From the NCBI GenBank assembly GCA_964023205.1, contig OZ026836.1, positions 5,446,993-5,510,992 of the forward strand: a DNA stretch of 64,000 nucleotides. Direction: 5' to 3'. Below, one piece after another: positions 24,375 to 36,441 of the stretch. The notes under the pieces are model-generated. The model was not told the DNA's origin and made no database searches. It was given only the letters and a program-made list of their open reading frames with translations. Positions within the stretch are counted from its first letter, which is position 1, and each line of letters starts with the position of its first letter. The DNA is from Lutraria lutraria. Lineage: Eukaryota; Mollusca; Bivalvia; Venerida; Mactridae. Made by a program: the position numbers and the translations under genes.

Positions 24375-24599
24375 GATGACAAAGACGCATTATCAAAATA
24401 TTGGTATACAACGCATCAGAAAAAGTCACAGAGACTATGTTTTGACGACTTACATGACAAAACTGCCGCAATAACAGCAGGAATAAACATTCGGAGTCAT
24501 AAGATCAAATCATTAATCATAAATCTGAAAATAATTGTTAGTGATTCCACCACACACAAAAGAGTGGAAGATATTCGTGAGCTGTTGATGACGAAATAA
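24375..24599 (+). other. Stop-bounded 74-codon frame without ATG start, possible exon (copy A)
   Basis: After a TGA at 24372 the frame DDKDALSKYWYTTHQ runs open to a TAA at 24597, ending RVEDIRELLMTK. Copy B preserves it (35673-35898 region) with two amino-acid changes at the end (R to H, K to E). It reads as plausible globular protein sequence, but no family is recognised. The candidate 3' splice site just before it (TTTGAG) is poor. It may be a decayed exon. Confidence 0.25.
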
Positions 24600-24932
24600 T
24601 TGTAAGATATTTTGTTCTTGAAACATTTGGCGTGATTAGATGTTCCCTGAAAATAGTACATACCGAGGTTCAACTAACAAACTGTAGCATTTGAAACAGA
24701 TTGTGTATTGTCAAACCGTTCTCCATGAAAATATGTTACACAAGTTTATTGAGTTTTGTGACAGAGCGAGTCGTTCTTTTCGGTCAAGCATCGTCCAAAA
24801 ATAAACTATTAACAGAATCCTCTAATGTGAAGATATGTTTTTGAAAATAGCCACAAAGCATCAACATTGGTAACTGAATGGAAATATCTCATAAAAGTAT
24901 GTTGATCATAAAAAGACGATTTCACTGCCAAG

Positions 24933-25133
24933 ATGGTGAGCCCACTATATAGTGAGTCTATAGATAGCATACAAACACTACCAAACAACGAGAACACACC
25001 CCAACATGAACCTGGAATCTCTCACCGAGGACATGCCAGTTACAGAACTTCAATCACTGTCACTAGGAGATCTCCACTGGAACAGCTTCCATTTTGTTTA
25101 GTTCATCCTTCAATGCGTCAGTGGGATTTATAA
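24933..25133 (+). other. 66-codon ORF starting MVSPLYSES, fast-diverging between copies (copy A)
   Basis: The ATG follows an AG (CTGCCAAG|ATG) and the frame ends RQWDL and stop. Copy B (36241-36441) keeps the same length and the same ends. About 17 of 201 bases differ, most of them amino-acid changing, while the preceding ~100 bases are almost identical. The product is polar, Ser/Thr-rich and has no signal peptide or known motif. It may be the terminal exon of an unknown gene, or a frame kept open by chance. Confidence 0.3.
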
Positions 25134-25139
25134 GGCCAC

Positions 25140-26895
25140 CGGCCCACATACAAACATATTATACTAATTTACATTGAAATCACTATGACACTGCAATTCA
25201 AAATAAATTATAAAAAAATACATTTTACCCTAGAACTTACCATTGATATTATATAAATGTAATTTATAACCACAACTATTGGAATAACAATATATTTTTT
25301 ATAATCCTATATCAAGCCGCTGACGCAGTTTGTTCTGACTGTGGCTACATGGGTTAAATCAATTTGACCAAATTCCAAGATGTTGATGGAATTGGCATTT
25401 ATGTTATACATAAATAACGCACAAATATAACATATTTCTCTGTAAACAAAGTTAACGTATTAACTGCTTGGATGAGAAAAGAAGCATTTATATCAATATA
25501 TGAACACAAAAAATATACTGTACGTTAAAAGAATGTGGTGCATTCACAATAACTACCATGCATGTTTTATAAGATTGTTCGTGAAAACATACTGCACCAC
25601 AAATTAATTTCAATCATATAATTATGTCGTTCCCTCACCAGTGTCCATGGCAAGTTTACCTGAACCAGACAATGTTGTACAATTACTGTATACATGGAAA
25701 CTTCAATAAGTACTTTGAGAGGCGTAGCAAAATAAAATTTTAATTCAATCAGATGTTTAGAAATTCTACAAATGTTTTGTAGATTTTCTAAGCATTTTAT
25801 CAAATACATTCGTCGTCTTAATACTGATTTATCAGTTACATTGTCTGTATAGTTCTCTTATCATTGCAACGATATACATAATCTAGTAAAATAAGTCTAC
25901 AAAAATAGGTCGTTACGCTTAATAATTATTTTTATTATCTTCACGAATGTAGATAAGAATGGTTTATAAAGACTTCTTTAAATGCCTTAGTTATTGCATT
26001 TTCCGGAACTCAATGTCTGGTGGTGATCTTTTTATGAGATAAAATTATCGTAAATATGTTCTGTAGTGAATTCCAATCTCGCGACATATTAGTTGTACTG
26101 ATACGTCGTGCAAAGCATTAGACCTTACATCATTGCTTAGGATTCCATTTAAATAAAACAAGGTTTAGCCATTAGCGTATGTTGGCTTCGTGTGCTTTTG
26201 TTAAGGTGGTGTACTCTCTGCTTATGTCTAGTTAAAGCTGATAGTGTGATATTATCGTCATTGATATTTACAGTTGGAGCAGAACGAATTGTACTGTGAA
26301 ATTAATGCAAAGTCTGCATATAATAAATCTTAATTTGCATCTTACCTCATTTTTTTTGTTCCTGAAATTTAATACTAAATTACACATCACGTAGATTATA
26401 AAATCCCGGATCAACACTACATGGTGTCTTCAAACTAGGATGGCGATATACTTAAATCCGGTAAAAATACATGATATTCCCACCATAATAAATCAAGAAA
26501 GAACAGGGAAAGGTGATATTTGAAAAGCAAGTAAGATACCATGATAAATTAAGTGAAGAATTACTTGTGTGCTTGGTGTTAGGCAGGTTTCACCACTTCT
26601 AACTTTTTGTTAGTTTGTTTGTTTCTTTCTTTTTGTTTACACCCGAATTTTGTCGCAACACTTGTGTACGTTTTTACTTAATCAAAAACCAATCAATGGC
26701 GTATAACAATTAAATAAAAAGATAGATATTTTTTTCTTTCGGTAGATGCTTTTTCTAAAGGTATTTCGTTTTTTGCAAGTTCATGTATTTTGATTGAAAA
26801 TACTGTATTTATATTTAATATTGCTTTATTACTTATACTGATTTATGCACTTGATCTGCTTCATTGAAAAACCTTCTCCTTTTGACTTGATTATA
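25140..26895. other. Duplicated unit A: non-coding spacer
   Basis: AT-rich, colinear with 36450-38190 in copy B. The reverse frame at 25567-25809 is present in both copies but shows no domain. Confidence 0.4.
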
Positions 26896-26899
26896 TGTA

Positions 26900-27000
26900 T
26901 ATATGTTTCATTTATTCTGCGATACCATTGTATTATACCATATATCCTCATGGGCCTTATGGCTTATAGGATTGTATATAATTAATCTTATCTAATCTTA
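26900..27000 (+). repeat. LINE 3'-end-like repeat (CCTCATGGGCC motif), copy A
   Basis: CATTGTATTATACCATATATCCTCATGGGCCTTATGGC is followed by ATAGGATTGTATATAATTAATC. The same motif occurs at 38725-38800 in copy B. A diverged one, TATCCTCATGGGCC..TTGACCTAATGGATTTG, is at 63830-63885. This looks like the 3' end of a dispersed retroelement. Confidence 0.5.
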
Positions 27001-27370
27001 TCTATTTAACTGAACATAAATGGGACTAAAATGTGCTAGAATGAGAAGCACTCTTCCTTCCACAAAGTCAATCGTATTCAATTAGATACTAAACGTATCA
27101 TTCAATATGAATTTCTTCGAAATCTTAGGATTACAAATATGTAAACCCGTGCTTATACGTTGGTAGAAATGGCAAGGAGTTCGTGCTACTGACTTGTGAT
27201 TAAATTCCTTCTTAACCGAAAGACTGGTATATCTTTATCAGCTGATAAGACGTGAAAATATAATTTTCGATGACACAATTATAGTATGCATTATTGTACA
27301 ATTTTAACCAAACATGGACACGAACTACATTTTCAAATTTTCTTTTAGATTTTACTTCTCTATTTACTGA

Positions 27371-27556
27371 TCCAGCCAACCCTGTGAACAAAGGATAGCC
27401 ATTGCGATGGGAAAGACAAAATGTGACCTTTATTGACAGGTGTCGTTTATTTGGAGGTCATTTTGTTCTGAATAATCAAAAATGGATTGCAAAAGATGGG
27501 CGCCTTTATTCACGGGGTTACCTTTACTCGGAGGTGGAAGCTAGCACAGGTTTGAC
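27371..27556 (+). mobile_element. MITE/hairpin element, AACCTGTG..CACAGGTTTGAC family, copy A
   Basis: It starts CCAACCCTGTGAACAAAGGA, ends CACAGGTTTGACA and contains repeated GACCTTTATT/GGAGGT blocks. Related members are at 28674, 39175, 40479, 48413, 49139 and 59539. The 62-codon frame over it is incidental. Confidence 0.6.
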
Positions 27557-28673
27557 AAACATATTTTTATATTTACTTTATTTTCATTGAATTGCTTCAT
27601 TAGCTACAAAATCTTGCATTAAAACGTTTTACCTTCTTGATCTAGATTGGATTATCTATCATTAGATAGTACGCTTGATATAACTAAAAAGAAATTTTAC
27701 ACATGAAAGAATTTGAAAAAAAGATTGCTTTTATGTCAATTACGCAACTGTTAATGATCGCTAATGTTACATTAAGCTAATGTAAATTTTATGACATCTC
27801 TATCTGATATTCCAAATATAGACCTGTGATGTTAGATTTTTACCATTTTTTCGGGCAGGTACTTTGTCCATTAATGACTTTTAAATGTTGTTATTTTTCG
27901 CTGTTCTTTTAAGTTCACTGGCAGCGGCGAGAAGAACTTGTTTCATCTGATATAATAATTATAAACGTCAAATGGACCGTGCGGTCAGGGCTGGTATAGG
28001 GGTAAATACACGTGGAGGTACAGTTAAACAGTTTCGAGGATATGGCGCAACAAAAATATGATTTTTTAAACAACCCCTGTCGAATGACTATCGTTTTGAG
28101 TTTGGCATGTGTTTAATTTGGCTACGGTTGTAGGGTCAATTTCTTTACTATAGAATGAAATATAACATATTACTGTCTGTTTTAGAGCATATTTCTGAAG
28201 TTACTTCTTATAGCGATTGTATTATATTTTCCAATTTAGCTTAAGTATCAGATAAACTAATTTGAATCAACTCGCTCTCATAAAATGCAATCAGTGTTTT
28301 ACAGCATCTCCCAATAAGATTATGTAATACTCTAAACCACTCGAAATACTATTGTCTATTAGAGGAGACTGCATTATTGTCTTTTAGTATGATTAGAATA
28401 TCTGATCATGTCAGAGATTCAACCTTTAGTCTGGTATGTGTGAGTTCATCGAAACATGTTAACAAGTTTTTGTATTGTGTTTTTATTACACTTTTTCAAA
28501 CGTTTCTAAGTCTCTAAAACGTTTTTTTCAGGGCCAAACAATATAGATCTGTGTTAAAATGGTGTAAGATCACTAATATACTCTACAGCAACTAGACAAA
28601 TCAATAGCTAGGAAACCATGATCTTCATTTGTTGTTGGTTTCATACATTTTTTATTAATGACAAATTTATATC

Positions 28674-28830
28674 ACAGTCAAACCTGTGTCAGTGGCCACC
28701 TCCGAACCTAGGCCACTCTGTAAATAAAGGCCACTGTTTTACAAACTGTCATCGACTCTTTAAAACAAAATGACCTCCAAATAAACGCACCTGTCATTAA
28801 AGATCAATTTAATTCTCATGTTTGACTGTA
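28674..28830 (+). mobile_element. MITE, ACAGTCAAAC inverted ends, copy A
   Basis: The ends are ACAGTCAAAC and GTTTGACTGT, a perfect 10-base inverted repeat. The interior carries GTGGCCACCTCCGAACCTAGG and AATAAAGGCCACTG. Copy B (40479-40664) has an extra ~29 bases (TTTTGTTTTTCATTACGGGG) absent here. A relative at 48413-48592 has TTTTGTCCTTCCCACGAGTG at that position, so copy A seems to have lost sequence. Confidence 0.7.
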
Positions 28831-28834
28831 TTTT

Positions 28835-31015
28835 TCAGCGTAAATGAATGGCAATACAATTATTTACATTATTCTATTTTGATATACCTTTTAAGACATG
28901 CAAAAATGTAATTTAGGCATTATGTCCACACTACTGTACTTATCCTAAGTATCTGTTCATTGATATACAAAAATGATGATATTATGAAAACAGTATTACA
29001 AAATTAGCATTGTTTCTTTGAACGTTACCTTTAATCTCGTAAAATGATTACTGTCATAGATTTCAATGGAAATTTAAAGGGACTATAACTCAGAGGAATA
29101 TTATTGTTTTTGAAAATATCTCATGGTAAATTATTATCTATCATGTAAACCTAAGAAAATTGAAATGGAAACTAGAAACTGTCCAATCCCTTTTTCATAC
29201 TAATTTTGGACATTATGGGCATAAAACCTCAATATGTGTTCTAAAGTACATGTTGTTAAGAGATTATAACAAACAGAAAGAGAGCTACACAGGAAATGTA
29301 TAATGCTTTACATTAGCCTCATTTCTCAGGATAGAGTAAATGTAATGCTGAACGAATGGTCATTTATTCTAGAAGATATAATTGTTACCATAGCCTGTCA
29401 ATATGTGCCCCATAATCATACTTATGGAAAATAAAGTATCTGCAAAACAACTGTATAAATGTAGGAGTATTTTATTGGTTAAGGTTAATTCGTTTTTTAT
29501 GCATGAAAATGTCTAAATGTTGTCGATCCAAACTATGACAACTTTAGTAATAGATGAACGTTGGATGTTGAAATGTGCATTTTACTCAGTATATTAAAAC
29601 ATTTTGTATCATATTATTGTTTGTTAAGATCTTTTGGTGTAGAACTGTTTTTCATGGAAAAAGAACACTAAACGTTATCATTAAGTCTTTCAAGTTATAT
29701 TTCCAATTTGTCAAAATGACAGTGTTAAAGCATTCTGCCGTTGCTAAGCAATACGTTTTATAGTGTGTTGGGAGTCAAATATCAGTTTTATATTGCTAGA
29801 AAATAATATATTCTCTTTTGAATGTCAAACAATATGTCGATAACTTCCTTTCATGGCTTCATATTTTGTAATCTTAATGTGATCTTTCCCAGAGAGGCGC
29901 TCAATTTGCAAAATGAGAACAGATACGCGGTCATTTGGGTTTTTATTACTCGACATTTACATTTTTCATATGAAAATGGGTACAACAATGGAGTTATTAC
30001 GTGCAAATAGTCTGAATATAGTTCTTGACACATTTATATTTCTAACTCAATAACAATCTTGTATAATTATCACCTATTGTTTTTTTTCATTTCCTGATCA
30101 GTACTGGACATTATTAGATGCTGCGATTATGATTCTACTATGTAACAAAATAAAACAAAAACGCAGAACGCTTATATTTCTAGCCGTTTGAAACTACTTC
30201 TATAAGCTAACAATATATTTATAATTTTACAAAAGTTTAAATAACAAATTTTTTTACTAAAAAAATACGCTGTTTATACTTCTTACTGCTAAAACAAAGA
30301 TAATTCGTCACATTGGAAGATACGTATCGGCTTTTATTTTCCTAATGGAATCAATCCATTTACCTCGTATAAGATAAAAACAGAAACTCTTTCTACCATA
30401 TAATTATCTTTTTCTTATTTCATTGCTAGAAATCTTCTTCAATAAAAACAAAAAAACCTGGCACACGACATGTGCTGATATGTAGAGCAGTAATGGCATT
30501 GGTGTATAAATTATATTCATTTTTAGTATACGCAATTGATGTCAGGAGATAAATGTGAAACAACTTTTCTAAATGGAATAATTTTGTAAACGCGTGAACA
30601 TAAAACAAATATGTTGAATTATCAACAGCTGTGATGGTATTTTATGGAGCAATAACATCACATCTTGGTAAAAGTAAAATAATGATGTCGCTATCTAGTT
30701 TAAATTGTTATTGTACTGGTTTAGTATAACCAGAAATATTTCTATTTATGAGCAAATAAATAAAAGACACAATTAGTTTAGATTTTGACATCGTAACACA
30801 ATTTATGATATTTATTTTCGTAAGAGAGAATTTAAGATATCTTCCTTTTCACAAATAAATGATGATCGTTAAAGAAAAATGTTATAATAATTTCAATAAA
30901 TGTTGGGAAAAAGTAAAAAGGCTAATCGTGAGAGAAAAATCAAACTATATAGTTGCTGCGATATTTGTAGAAGTGTTTGGTGTATTTCTACGTGATGTGA
31001 ATTACTGTAAGTGTA
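28835..31015. other. Duplicated unit A: non-coding spacer
   Basis: Colinear with 40665-42840. Several 60-62 codon frames (29575, 29822, 30426, 30859) occur in both copies because the copies are nearly identical. Frames on opposite strands overlap and none shows a domain. No gene is called. Confidence 0.45.
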
Positions 31016-31019
31016 ATGT

Positions 31020-32230
31020 CCGTGAAGTTGGCAACCCAGCAGCCTAGCAGCCCAGCAGCGTGAAGTTGGCAGCCCAGCAACCTAGCAGCCCAGCAGCGTG
31101 AAGTACGCAGCCCAGCAGCCTAGCAGCCTAATATATTTCTACAGTTAAACTGCACAACAAATTATGCAAAAACTTAAAAACGCATGAAGTAATAACATTA
31201 TGTTGCTGTCATGTTTATTAGAAGAAAAAAATACGATTTTTATCGATTTTGTGAATCTAGCAGTGTAGCGGCCGCATAGCGGACTATTACAGTCAAACAT
31301 ATAGAATACACACCAAATCCGGCTAAACACTTACGAATCGATGATATAATTCGATTTTATTCCTTCAACGTTCATTAGATGAGAACTTACTCATTTTTCA
31401 TTTTTTGTTTCTTTTTGTGAAGTTGGCAGCCCAGCAGCGTAACAGCGGAATATCTATTTCTACAGATAAACTTAACAACAAATCGAGCTAAATACTTAAG
31501 AATGCATAATATAATGTCAGTCTGTTGTTTAAACATTAATTAACTGAAAAAATATGATTTTCATTTTTTGAAGTTGGCAGCCCAGCAGCGTAACAGCGTT
31601 TTATATATTTCTACAGATAAACTTCCAAACAAATCAAGATAAATACTTAAGAATGCATAAAATAATGTCAGTCAGTTGTTTGAACGTTAATTAAATGAAA
31701 ATATATGATTTTTCAAAAACAAATTGTGCGTGAAATTAGACGCTGCTAGCAGCGTGAAGTTAGCAGCCCAGCAGCGTAACAGCGTAATATTTATTTCTAC
31801 AGATAAACTTCATAACAAATCGGGCTAAATACTTGAGAATGCATGCAATGATGTCAGTCTGTTGTTTAAACATTAATTAACTTAAAATATTTGATTTTCT
31901 TTTTTTTTCAATGTGAAATTAGCCGCAGCAGCGAGAAGTTAGCAGCTCAGCAGCGTAATATATATTTCTACAGATAAACTTTACAACAAATCAAGAAAAA
32001 ATATTTAAGAATGCATGAAATAATGTCAGTCTGTTGTTTGGACATTGATTAACTAAGTATTTTTCTTAATTTGTTGTGAAGTTTATTTGTAGAAATATAT
32101 ATTCCGCTGTTACGCTGCTGGGCTGCCAACTTCACAAAAAGAAACAAAAAAATAAAAAATGTGTAAGTTCTCATCTAATGAACGTTGAAGGAATAAGATC
32201 GAATTATATCATCGATTCGCATTTGAGACA
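31020..32230 (+). mobile_element. Fold-back-like element with CAGC-rich arrays, copy A
   Basis: 31026-31130 holds 38-bp units built from GTGAAGTTGGCAGCCCAGCA and CCTAGCAGC repeats. From 31420 four to five units of about 160-190 bp each start GAAGTTGGCAGCCCAGCAGCG and run through CAGATAAACTT and ATGTCAGTCTGTTGTT. The right end (about 32060-32225) is the reverse complement of the left block at 31334-31480 (CGAATCGATGATATAATTCG, CATTAGATGAGAACTTAC). Inverted arms made of tandem repeats are the hallmark of fold-back transposons. No transposase is visible. Confidence 0.7.
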
Positions 32231-32446
32231 CTTTTACGTACTGATGATAAAACCATTAAAACGGTGATCATTTTACTATTTTAGTTTCATTTCATATTAC
32301 TTAAAATTGTGGGTGCAGACATGTGTATTGATATTGTGTAATCACATCCTTTTTGTATGAGTTTTTATTGAAATGGATGTTCTTTTGCCTTTAATACTCG
32401 ATGCTAATGTAAAGGGAAATAACTCTTAGGAATATAATTGTCGTAA

Positions 32447-33765
32447 GAATAGCACGTCGTTTTATTTACAAACGTCGTTTTATCTACTAATGGTGTCGTT
32501 TTATTTACTAACGGTGTCGTCGTAAGAATACCACTTCGTTTTATTTACTAACGGTGTTGTCGTAATAATAACACGTCGTTTTATTTACTAACGGTGTCGT
32601 TGTAAGAATAACACGTCGTTTTATTTACTAACGGTGTTGTCGTGACAATAACACGTCGATTTATTTACTAACGTTGTTGTCGTGAAAATAACACGCCGTT
32701 TTATTTACTAACGGTGTCGTCGTGAAAATAACACGTCGTTTTATTTACTAACGGTGTCGTCGTAAGAATAGCAAATCGTTTTATTTACTAACGGTGTCGT
32801 TGTAAGAATAACACGTCGTTTTATTTACTAACGGTGTCGTCGTAAGAATAGCACGTCGTTTTATTTACTAACGGTGTTGTCGTAAGAATAACACTGCGTT
32901 TTATTTACTAACGGTGTTGTCGTGAAAATAACACGTCGTTTTATTTACTAACGGTGTCGTCGTCAGAATAACACTTCGTTTTATTTACTAACGGTGTCGT
33001 TGTAAGAATAACACGTCGTTTTATTTACTAACGGTGTTGTCGTGAAAATAACACGTCATTTTATTTACTAACGGTGTTGTCGTGAGAATAACACGTCATT
33101 TTATTTACTAACGGTGTCGCCGTGAAAATAACACATCGTTTTATTTACTAACGGTGTCGTCGTAAGAATAACACTTCGTTTTGTTTACTAACGGTGTCGT
33201 CGTAAGAATAACACTTCGTTTTATTTACTAACGGTGTTATCGTGAAAATAGCACGTAATTTTATTTGCTAACGGTGTCGTCGTAAGAATAACACGTCATT
33301 TTATTTACTAACGGTGTTGTCGTAAGAATAACACTGCGTTGTATTTACTAACGGTGTCGTCGTGAAAATAACACGTTGTTTTATTTACTGACGGTGTCAT
33401 TGTAAAAATAACACGTCGTTTTATTTACTAATGGTGTCGTTGAAAGAATAACACGTCGTTTTATTTACTAACGGTGTTGTCGTGAAAATAACACGTTGTT
33501 TTATTTACTGACGGTGTTGTCGTAAGAATAGCACGTCGTTTTATTTACTAACGGTGTCGTCGTGAAATAACACGTCGTTTTATTTACTAACGGTGTTATT
33601 GTGAAAATTGCACGTCGTTTTATTTACAAACGGTGTCGTCGTAAGAACATTATTAAGTATTATTTGCATAACGGCGTCGTAATAAAAGGGCGTCGTTTTT
33701 TTACAAACGGTGTTGTAAAAAAAGCACGTCGTTTGAATTACAAACGGTGTCGTAAGAATAGCACG
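32447..33765 (+). repeat. 40-bp satellite array, copy A
   Basis: About 29 regular units (32461-33600) with degenerate edges. The unit contains GTTTTATTTACTAACGGTG and ends AATAACACGTC. Variable positions alternate between GTCGTCGTAAGAATA, GTTGTCGTGAAAATA and GTCGTTGTAAGAATA. Forty is not a multiple of three and the frame shifts each unit, so it is non-coding. The last units before 33765 are truncated or altered. Confidence 0.95.
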
Positions 33766-33769
33766 ACAC

Positions 33770-34705
33770 AAACTAAAAAGGCGTATGTGCAACCCTAACA
33801 AGAGAATCGCTATACACCTGATCATGAATTGATAACAATGTCGTAATTTTAACACCTTATATACCACTGTGCTAATGCTTAAAACATGGTTAGAATATGT
33901 AAATTTATACTAAATGTATGTCTAATAAATCTATTTTGGTGTTTATTGTAATGTATTTGCATGGGCTGGTTAATGTTAAATAATACTTAGTACCTTTTTT
34001 ATTTGAGTAACAAAATGCGGAACAATTTAGTAGATATACAATAAAAACTAAAAACATGCTTTAATTTACGTTCACATTGTAATATTTGTGCCCCGGGGGT
34101 TAACGCAATACCATATAACCGTATACCGTATAACTGTGTCACACCTTCATACAACTAACATAACAAAAAACGCTCTTAAACTTAAAAACTTTATTTTATG
34201 TTGATACAATTTGGACTTAATGATAATAATCATGTGTCTGAATGTTTCATGTTACGCATTTTTTCTGTTTAAGTCACAATTAGTTTTTGTTGCATTTTTA
34301 AAGCATTATTGGGCATAATTTAAACAACAAGTATTCAATTATTGAAGCACTTGCAATCAAGAAAATGTCGATTTTTACTTACATGTGGACAAATCAGTAT
34401 GGTTTATTTTATATACTCTATATACTCGTATATGGTTTGAAGAATACAAGAATAAAATTTGACACGCACCATTCTCATTGTTTATTTTCTTCTGAACAAT
34501 ACCAACAATCTAAATCATGGAAACACAGCAAAAACAAAACAAAATATTTTATTTCACTGAACTACTAGTTACAAGTTCTTAAAATATAGTGTCTGTTGAT
34601 GACTATCATTTTCATTGTTAAAGTGTCCTTCAGTCAGAGTAATTGTTTTTGCTTTCTGTAGTTTTTTGGACAAAACAAGCATTAGTTTGTACAGAAGAAC
34701 CAATA
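33770..34705. other. Duplicated unit A: non-coding spacer
   Basis: Colinear with 45700-46635. It contains GCCCCGGGGGTTAACGC near 34090, the only GC-rich spot. A 67-codon frame at 34365-34568 is matched in copy B but unsupported. Confidence 0.4.
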
Positions 34706-34707
34706 TC

Positions 34708-34894
34708 TTCTCACTCCTGTACGTTATATACCATCTCTATAAAACAACACATCGCTTGAATCCTGTACGTTATATACCATATCTATAAAACAACACATCG
34801 CTTGAATCCTTTACGTTATATACCATATCTATAAAACAACACATCGCTTGAATCCTTTACGTTATATACCATATCTATAAAACAACACATCGCT
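34708..34894 (+). repeat. 46-bp minisatellite at the duplication junction
   Basis: About four units with CCTGTACGTTATATACCAT and CTATAAAACAACACATCGC. The last unit is cut at ACATCGC and runs directly into the start of copy B. The matching array at 46638-46926 has six units. The junction in a minisatellite plus a T run suggests unequal exchange. Confidence 0.95.
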
Positions 34895-35033
34895 TTTTTT
34901 GCAACTTATCTCAACATTTGTACATATAAGTATTCACGCTAAGTCGCCACAAATACGTAAGTAATATTATACACATACATCTTTTAAGAACTTTCAAAAT
35001 TGTTATATTTAGTCGTATAAGAGAAGTCAACTT

Positions 35034-35467
35034 GTGTTCGTAGTCAAAAAGTCGAACTGGCCGCCATTGAAACTACGCCAGAAAAAGGTTTTACCGGGAG
35101 TTATCTCCTGGAAAACAAAAACACTCTATAAAATGCCAGGACCAGTAATCTATGAATCAATGACATTCAAATTATTGGCGAGCGGCTTAATCATATGGAA
35201 AATGGAGAAAACAGGCGACCAATTAAAGATTGGTTTACTTCCAAATGACACAAAATAAAGTAATTGTCAATGATACATATTGAAAATAAAGATAATTCGC
35301 CGAAGAGAAAATGGTTTATTGGTGAAATTCAGACACTAAAAACAGAAATTGGCTACGTGAGTGATTCGACTCGCCGAAAAAATGACATTTTGCTGCTTCC
35401 CGATTACTTTTTATTTTGTTTGTTTTCGGGAAGACCTGTTTTTATTTCAGTTTTCAAAAGAATATAA
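35034..35467 (+). other. Copy B counterpart of the two short frames at 23736-24169
   Basis: Same lengths (74 and 67 codons). The first frame differs by one replacement near its start (D to V) and one silent change. Function unknown. Confidence 0.25.
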
Positions 35468-36240
35468 TGGAGGTAAAGTATTTTCTGTATAGAAATATAT
35501 TTCCATACATGTGTACAATTACTATAAACTAGACCAATAAATATGACACGGCAAAACAATATCGCGGACTACTTGTTTTGATTTTTTCGAGAGCGTGTCA
35601 TGATTTTATGCCGAACTGACGACCCTCCATATAGAATGACTTGAATGGACGGAATTGTTTTAAATTATTTGAGATGACAAAGACGCATTATCAAAATATT
35701 GGTATACAACGCATCAGAAAAAGTCACAGAGACTATGTTTTGACGACTTACATGACAAAACTGCCGCAATAACAGCAGGAATAAACATTCGGAGTCATAA
35801 GATCAAATCATTAATCATAAATCTGAAAATAATTGTTAGTGATTCCACCACACACAAAAGAGTGGAAGATATTCATGAGCTGTTGATGACGGAATAATTG
35901 TAAGATAGTTTGTTCTTGAAACATTTGGCGTGATTAAATGTTCCCTGAAAATAGTACATACCGAGGTTCAACTAACAAACTGTAGCATTTGAAACAGACT
36001 GTGTATTGTCAAACCGTCCTCAATGAAAATATGTTACACAAGTTTATTGAGTTTTGTGACAGAGCGAGTCGTTCTTTTCGGTCAAGCACCGTCCAAAAAT
36101 AAATTATTAACAGAATCCTCTAATGTGAAGATAATAAAAATTACGTTTTTTAAAATAGCCACAAAGCATCAACATTGGTAACTGAATGGAAATATCTCAT
36201 AAAAGTATGTTGATCATAAAAAGACGATTTCACTGCTAAG

Positions 36241-36441
36241 ATGGTGAGTCCACTTTATAGTGAGTCTATAGATATCATACAAACAATACAAGACAACGAG
36301 AACACATCCCAACATGAACCTGAAATCTTTTATCGAGGACATGCCAGTTACAGAAGATCAATCACTGTCACCAGGAGATCTCCACTGGAACAGCTTCCAT
36401 TTTATTTAGTTCGTCCTTCAATGCGTCAGTGGGATTTATAA
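36241..36441 (+). other. 66-codon ORF MVSPLYSES, copy B
   Basis: Counterpart of 24933-25133. Changes relative to copy A include S to I, P to Q, N to D, P to S, G to E, SH to FY, T to R, C to Y and H to R. Both ends are invariant. No recognised family. Confidence 0.3.

Larger units (their letters stand above)
23597..34894 (+). repeat. Tandem segmental duplication, copy A (~11.3 kb)
   Basis: Sequence from TTTTTTGCAACTTATCTCAAC at 23597 is repeated from 34895 in the same orientation, colinear to the end of the 46-bp minisatellite. Single-base differences are a few per cent by eye. Larger differences from copy B are: no ~0.5 kb insertion after 26890; one more ~183-bp fold-back unit (31737-31920); fewer 40-bp satellite units; fewer 46-bp units; and about 29 bases missing near 28806. 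The downstream junction lies inside the 46-bp minisatellite next to a run of T. Confidence 0.97.

Noticed and set aside
32447..33765. CRISPR-like array (regular 40-bp spacing)
   Set aside because: Units are contiguous tandem repeats without unique spacers, in a eukaryotic genome.
33580..33867. 95-codon reverse frame and its copy B counterpart at 45536-45763
   Set aside because: They read the degenerate edge of the 40-bp satellite array and show TTPF repeats created by the units.
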